Source of the DNA: Yponomeuta sedellus
Lineage: Eukaryota; Arthropoda; Insecta; Lepidoptera; Yponomeutidae
Direction of reading: 5' to 3'
Length of the DNA: 64,000 nucleotides
Assembly (NCBI GenBank): GCA_934045075.1
Contig: OW203721.1
Location: 14,168,678-14,232,677, forward strand
Shown here in pieces: positions 58,516-64,000 of the stretch. Numbering within the stretch: position 1 is the stretch's first letter; every line of letters begins with the position of its first letter. Position numbers and translations under genes: made by a program. The notes under the pieces are model-generated. The model made no database searches. It saw only the letters and a list, made by a program, of their open reading frames with translations, and was not told the DNA's origin.

Positions 58516-58721
58516 ACCAGTTCATGAGTGGGCCTGCCGTTTAGAGAGTTTCTTAAAGTAAATAAGTATTTAAAAAAACTAGTTCGGGATGCGCTATAGT
58601 GATTTGTCTGTCAAGTACTACATCCTTACCGGCCGTGGACAGTTAAGACGAGATATAGACGGTTCCAACTCAATTTTTAACTATCAATAATTGGTAGTCA
58701 CAAGCGTGTTAATCACAAGAC

Positions 58722-58760
58722 CTTATTACATCAAGTATTATACCTACTTGATGTAATAAG
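58722..58760. repeat. 16-bp perfect hairpin
   Basis: cttattacatcaagta (58722-58737) pairs with 58745-58760; 7-nt loop. Confidence 0.95.
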
Positions 58761-59167
58761 TGGCCTCAATATCGGTGCATAAGAAGAATTTCGACCAGCA
58801 AATGAGGATTTAGCTAAATTTTATGGCTAAAAAATAGTGTTGGATATAATGCTCTGCTTGGAAATTTGTGTGTTAAGAAATAAACTAATAATATAACAAT
58901 ACGCACCTATCCCATTTGTGTAGGTCTACAAACGCTAAGGCGCTAAAAACGGCCGTTTAAGTCCTTGGTCGTTGATTCTAGGCCTTAGACTGTAGGTTCT
59001 AAAAATAGTGGACACAGTTGTTTAGATTTCTCGTGTTCACTTTTAAATAAAAACGTATTATAACACAAGTTATGATTTATTTCCATTGGAAGCACCTTTA
59101 AACGTTTTGGGATAATACGGGTAATTAATAGTTAAAAAAAATTGAAAGAAACTTCCGTTTCACTTAC

Positions 59168-59313
59168 TTTTGACGACGAGAAAGACGATTGCAGTGATCA
59201 GGAGTATGGAGAACACCAGGAAGACGGTGGCGCGGCGGCGCGGCGCGAACACGCATGCGCAGGGCGCAGCCAGCGCGCGCGCCATTGCCATCGCTGCCAC
59301 CGTGGCCTTCCGC
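59168..59313 (-). CDS. Signal-anchor exon, candidate first coding exon of MGAT4
   Basis: ATG at 59291 (context gcgATGg) gives MAMARALAAPCACVFAPRRR then ATVFLVFSILLITAIVFLVV-K and a GTAAGT donor, phase 1. The basic triplet before a single hydrophobic segment is the type II (Golgi) anchor layout of glycosyltransferases. The acceptor-like TTTTTAACCGTAG before 59313 suggests that a 5'UTR exon lies further upstream. The strand agrees with MGAT4, but this phase does not fit the phase-0 start at 29811, so at least one exon between is unseen. Could also belong to another gene. Confidence 0.45.
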
Positions 59314-59431
59314 CTACGGTTAAAAATACGATTTTGATTAGCAAAAGTCTCTTTCAACAACTAGTGGTCGGCAATAAAAACAGTGTTTCTTAATAATTTC
59401 ACGATCCTCATACATAGTCATATAATATTCC

Positions 59432-59515
59432 TTCTTCTTCTTTTTCTTCTTTATTAGTCCACTGCTGGACATAGCCCTCCCCTAATGAGTGCCATAGCAT
59501 AAGGTTGTGCCATCA
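59432..59515 (+). repeat. LINE-type 3' tail fragment
   Basis: 'ccactgctggacatagccc', 'aaggttgtgccatcatt'; same family as 28165. Confidence 0.7.
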
Positions 59516-59529
59516 TTATATATTAAACA

Positions 59530-59690
59530 TATTATTATTAGTCATATATCAAACGGGTCTAATCGCGATTATTAAGTGAAACGTGACAACGGCAACTGTA
59601 ACGCTGCCGAAACGTCGGGAAATAAGGTAATTACGTTTCACCAAATAAATAATCGTGATTAGACGCGGTTAATATATAAATCCGCATAAA
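59530..59690. mobile_element. MITE with imperfect terminal inverted repeats
   Basis: 'atatatcaaacgggtctaat...gtgaaacgt' pairs with 'acgtttcac...gattagacgcggttaatatat'. Inside: 'gtaacgctgccgaaacgtcg', shared with 25014-25296. Confidence 0.75.
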
Positions 59691-60594
59691 ACATTTTAAA
59701 AAATCGATGCGAGATATTAAATTAAATATTAGGTGAGATATAAAATTTATTATGCCTACCCCTTGTTACAAGGTGAACAAAGACATCTTTCACCATAACA
59801 TTTTAGAGATGACTGTTAAATTGTATAACTGTCAACCCTACCATCCAGCCATTTATTCGTTTAATCCAGGATACGTATTTATCTATTTACTAACATATCC
59901 AATTACTTGGGGTACGCCGTCATTAATCAGGACATCGTTACATTTGAATAAATCGTCAATTTATGAGACCGTACTTTTTGATATTCTCTTCAAGTTTTTC
60001 TTGCGTTTAGGTAAATATTTTATTTATTTACATGGATAGTGAACAAAGTCATTTTAGCCTTGCTAATGCAAATCTGCGAGAGGTTACGATGTAACCTTTT
60101 AACGTCAGAGTTAGTACATATTTTATTAGTTTTGGACTTAATTTCGATGATGATGTTAAATTTATGATGAGCTCTTTATATCATGGCCCAATAAAGGGTT
60201 AAGTCTTCGTTTTTTGCCTCTTCTCCATGTACATAAACTACCTTATTGAAACGAATGTGTCGACATGACTCTTCCTGATCAATAGTCTTCACTCATAGGT
60301 ACATCAAAACCACAAAACTAAAACGATCAGCATCTGTGATATGGAACAGTTGTGTTTACTGCATTAATAAAATAAAATTAATTGAAATAACTTCTCAAGT
60401 ACCTACTCTAGAGCAAGGGAAAAACGGCAAAAAGTTACGTTTGTCGAATTGGAATATATACCTATTATTTTAAATTAATTATTTATTTACCTCTTGAGTT
60501 TTGAACTAAAAATGCGAATATTTCAGGCGCCTATCTGTTGCTGCTATTAATATCGAGCAAAAAATGGCAAAAAAAAACATTTCATTATATGCTT
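59691..60594. other. Nothing recognised
   Basis: AT-rich; ORF 59752-60039 (+) has no motif and chance-like composition. Confidence 0.45.
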
Positions 60595-60745
60595 TTTAAT
60601 TCACTAACCCGTGCTAAGGACAATTTTAAAAAAGCTATTAGCTCAGTTGGGATAGCGCTGGCACGGTTAACCAGAGGTCGCGGGTTCGAGTCCCGGCATG
60701 GGTGGAATTTTTAGCCTCTAAATAGGTTTTTAAAAACCATTTGAT
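60595..60745 (+). repeat. Minimal fold-back tRNA-bearing element
   Basis: The reverse complement of the family's first ~40 nt (ctaacccgtgctaaggaca) is joined directly to the tRNA-like module ('agctcagttggg', 'gggttcgagtccc') and the normal 3' end 'gcctctaaataggttttt'. The ~240 nt between are missing. Confidence 0.8.
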
Positions 60746-61140
60746 TTACGGGAGCCCCGCTTAAATATTTATTTCATTCTAGTTTTGTATTAATTTGTTG
60801 ATAGAGCGGCAACAGAGATACATCGTCTGTGAACATTTCAGCAATCTAGCTATCACGATTCATGAGATACAGTATGATACAGCCTGGTGACAGACATACA
60901 AACAGACGGCCAGTGGATTCTTAGTAATAGGGTCCCTCAGTCTTTCTGTATGGAACCCTAACCATCGACTTTAGCAGGATTAATAGGTAGTAGCGCAGGC
61001 GAGAGTTATTTAAAAGTTCTTTGAAATTTGTAAATCTAACATAAATAACGCTAGCTTTTACTTTGTGCAAAATGTTATTTTAGTATTTACTTTAGTTACA
61101 TAAATATTGCATAATAATAATGAAATTAATAATAATAATC

Positions 61141-61343
61141 ATAATAATAACATTTACATACAAGCACATACATTGCTTCTGGCCCCACACTAGGATGCCC
61201 TGTGTCGTGGGAACCAGAAACAACGACATCACAAACATGTAAACATCCAAGACCTGGGCTTTTTTTTTGTTCCCAGCCGGGATTCGAACCCGGGACCTCT
61301 TGCATGGTAGGCAGACGCGCTACCGCTACGCCACGGAGGTTGT
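61141..61343 (-). repeat. tRNA-derived SINE
   Basis: Same family as 16151 and 22618; intact B-box 'gggttcgaatccc', head 'ctccgtggcgtagcggtag', AT-rich (TTA)n tail. Confidence 0.88.
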
Positions 61344-61599
61344 CCAAACCAAATTAAACCAAAGCGATACCATATATGACTGAACACGACTTATCAAACA
61401 TATTCTCGCTTTCTCTTCTATATCAACACTTCCAATCCAGATTTTATACAAGATAACATTACCTATTACCATTTTTTACTCGGTGGACAAAAGATGTCTC
61501 ATTATCAATTTTCAAATAAAATTTGGAATGATCACATAATCATAATATTATGATCATTCAAACTACTTATATCTAAATATAAAAATTTCGTGAAATAGT

Positions 61600-61735
61600 T
61601 TTCGGAAGAGTTAGACTTCCGAAAGGGCTTCACCGATTTTTACACAACTTTCTGTGTATATTTGACAGGTCTGAGAATAGGTTGCAGGCTAATTAATATA
61701 GCAAAACGACATTTGCGGGGTCAGCTAGTATATTT
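61600..61735. repeat. DNA-element 3' end fragment
   Basis: 'cttcaccgatttttacacaac ... gcggggtcagctagta' resembles the end of a common moth non-autonomous element, perhaps Helitron-like. Confidence 0.4.
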
Positions 61736-61954
61736 ATAAAATTTTAGTTAGAAACTCATCCCGCACGCCGCCTTTACGCCGCGGTGGGTAACTGGTACTG
61801 ACCAAATACCAGCGCTGGGGTAGTCGCTTCTTCAGTAGATAGATAGATTTTTTTCGTGTAGCCATTAACGTCACACAACAGTACACAGGCCATCTCATAG
61901 AGGGAGAGACCCGTATATAGACCCGCTTTTTACCGCATCACCGACTCTCTAAGG

Positions 61955-62050
61955 TTTGCCGGAAGAAATCTCTTTCAGACATGAGCTCGCCTTTGTACAT
62001 GTTATTTCTTATGTAATGTCCTGTTAAATGTTTCCTGTGCTATAAAGTAT
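61955..62050 (+). repeat. Dispersed retroelement 3' tail, diverged
   Basis: 'gccggaagaaatctctttca', 'tttgtacatgtta', 'ctataaagtatttattctta'. Confidence 0.55.
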
Positions 62051-62064
62051 TTATTCTTAGATTG

Positions 62065-62217
62065 CATGGACATATAATTATCACGCGTGCCCATAGCGAA
62101 TCGGTCAAGTACTGAGGTATTTGACCTCCTCAGACACTAAGGTCTCCTCACGATGTTTTCCGTCACAGTCACTGACGAGCGGTATTGCTACTATAACTTC
62201 ACAAATATACATGGCAA
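62065..62217 (+). repeat. SINE ('gatgttttccttcac' family), cut by a 5S SINE
   Basis: 'taattatcacgcgtgccc', 'cacgatgttttccgtcacag', 'gcggtattgctactataact', then the 5S element begins. Confidence 0.75.
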
Positions 62218-62564
62218 GCGCTCGTGGCCTAGGCGAGCCAAGTGATTGGAATCAATCACTTGAGTTAAGCAAAAACAGGCGCGGTCAGGTGCAGGATGGG
62301 TGACCGTCCCGTGACTACCGCTAGTGGCATTTTTCCGAGCGCTTCCGTGCTTCGCAAGGCACGTTAAGGCGTTGGTGCCGGCTGTCATGTAATGGCAGTC
62401 GTTAAACCATGTCAGATACCTTATGTGCGGCTTGATAACTTCTGACACTGTCTTACAATATTCCACCAACCCGAACTTGGCCCCCGTGTTGGAGTATGGC
62501 CTAACCTTCCTGCGATGCAGGAAGAGACCCGTGCGCCAACAGTGGGGACGTAAAAGGGTTGTTA
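62218..62564 (+). repeat. 5S-derived SINE, near complete
   Basis: Starts gcgctcgtggcctaggcg, ends 'gtaaaagggttgtt'; inserted into or next to another SINE. Confidence 0.9.
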
Positions 62565-64000
62565 ACGTAACATAAAAAGGAAAACATGCCCATAGAAAAC
62601 CAAGTTATTGGAACATATTGGGGGTCTCTCGCTTCCGAGTCTGTGGTTCTCCCCACTTGGCTACCACCGCTTTATTTAGATAGATAGATAAACGATTTAT
62701 TTCCATAAGACACACACACGTACACAAAGCATCACATATTATAGCACAGAGTAAACAACGCTACCACCAGTAACTACAAGCTAAGTAAATACCATTTTGC
62801 ATTTGCCGCACCCACAGGTACCTACGAGTATATGTGCCTCGCCTATTAATGCAGGGACATACTGTACTTGCATCATTATTATGTTATTTTATATTTTAAT
62901 TGTTAACGGCCTCAGTCGGGGTGTATTTGAGCAATTACCAAAAAGTTTGTCCACTTGGAAATGACCTGTCCTACGACTTTGAACTGATATTCTGCCAATT
63001 ATTGACACGGAGACACGGTTATTTATGCCAAATCATAAAAAGTAATTCAAAAACTTGTTTATTACAACAAAAGGATACTTAATTATTTCACATACTTATT
63101 GGCAAAATAAGACAGAAGAGAAGCGATTTTTTGACTGTCCTACCCTAATTTTGCAAATTTCGGAATCCAAAATTTTAATGTTTACTCACCTTAGAGTTGA
63201 CAATTTTGGCAAATTGGAAAAGGTCATATGATCGAAATTTTATATCATACCCTATTAACAGCACGTTAGAGTTCAAAATAATAAAAATTCTCTGTTTTAT
63301 CATGTTCTTAAAAATGGTGTTGGTGGAAATTTCCGCCACGCTACGAAACATAATAAGATTTTTACGCAAAACTACAATTTTATCGGATCAAGAATTGATT
63401 ATTTTTTATAAATGGCATAATTTTAGACCACGAGCAAACGCCATCTTAGTTTTTTACGAAGTTAGCGTCCTGTAAAATTAAGTGACTGGACGGGACGTCA
63501 CGTCGTCGTGCAGTTATTGTGTTCCAATACGAACCTGGTTTTTGCTGGTAAGTAAAAATGGTTTCAACTTACAGCTTCGGAATTCTAATTACTTAAATTA
63601 TCCAGAATATATAGTGCTATGTGATATAGTAAAACCGTAGTAGAACAACTGCATTATTTAAGTTTGTTTCAATAATAGCGTCATACGTCACATCCACAAC
63701 GCAACGTGATATACTAGGGGAACGCAAAATGTGACGTAGTGAAAATATAAGTTAAAATTAAATTATATTTTAAATTAAATTATATTTAAATTATATTTTA
63801 ATAAAAGTTATTTATTAATATTCGTATTTGTATTGGGTTTTATTAAAATCGGCACTAAACTTTGTGACGTACCTATAGCAACTTCCTTTCGCACACACTT
63901 GATTACAAATCAAAATATCTTCTAAATAAATGTGATTTCCCATTTCAATTCTCAATTTTCATGAAATTAGATGAAATGAAACGAAACGAAACGAAACGAA
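62565..64000. other. Gene-free end of window
   Basis: (GATA)n short run near 62677. A lone donor-like 'gctggtaagta' at 63545-63555 (+) follows GC-richer sequence from 63480 and might end a noncoding first exon; not supportable further. A (GAAAC)n run begins near 63975 and reaches the window edge. Confidence 0.4.

Overview
The window looks like a lepidopteran (moth, perhaps noctuid) nuclear genome. It is AT-rich, has short exons with GT-AG introns, and is crowded with repeats typical of moths: at least a dozen copies of a 5S rRNA-derived SINE, several tRNA-derived SINE families, an I-like LINE, BEL/Pao remains and many fold-back MITEs. The organism call is inference from repeat types and protein flavour; no species marker is visible. 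There is no bacterial-style content, no CRISPR array and no credible functional rRNA or tRNA gene.

Layout. 80-400 (+): last exon of a cytochrome P450. 5.4-10.5 kb (-): a decayed full-length LINE with gag-like ORF1, endonuclease, reverse transcriptase and RNase H. 12.0-29.8 kb (-): eight exons of an MGAT4-type N-acetylglucosaminyltransferase, whose reading phases join without error into 477 codons plus stop. A signal-anchor exon at 59.2 kb (-) may be its 5' exon, which would put 30-59 kb in a giant intron. Small ORFs inside MGAT4 introns (16.5-16.7 kb -, a one-pass membrane protein; 25.6-25.8 kb +, unrecognised) are each followed by poly(A) signals. 48.7-51.7 kb (+): a four-exon chymotrypsin-fold serine protease.

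The most striking structure is at 35.35-51.03 kb. Two giant inverted repeats sit side by side. The first has 4,219-bp arms (35350-39568 / 40415-44633) and an 846-bp spacer. The second has 2,259-bp arms (44664-46922 / 48768-51026) and an 1,845-bp spacer. Offsets are constant along each arm and I saw no mismatch where I compared. Only 30 bp separate the two, and most of that is a snap-back copy of the adjoining arm end. The second repeat carries an inverted copy of protease exons 1-3 without signal peptide or last exon. Read together, 40415-46922 looks like a single inserted block, the inverted B-A junction fragment of a duplicated or circularised 35-51 kb locus. An assembly or amplification artefact must be excluded first.

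The second theme is a family of about 300-bp elements with a tRNA-like module near one end (12.5, 18.2-19.5, 25.4, 28.7-29.1 and 60.6 kb). Four of the five insertions are fold-back versions, and three have clean 10-12 bp target-site duplications, so each palindromic composite went in as one unit. One consists of four 308-bp units arranged as a palindrome. Many other short perfect hairpins (15-26 bp stems) occur, so fold-back DNA is the theme of the window.
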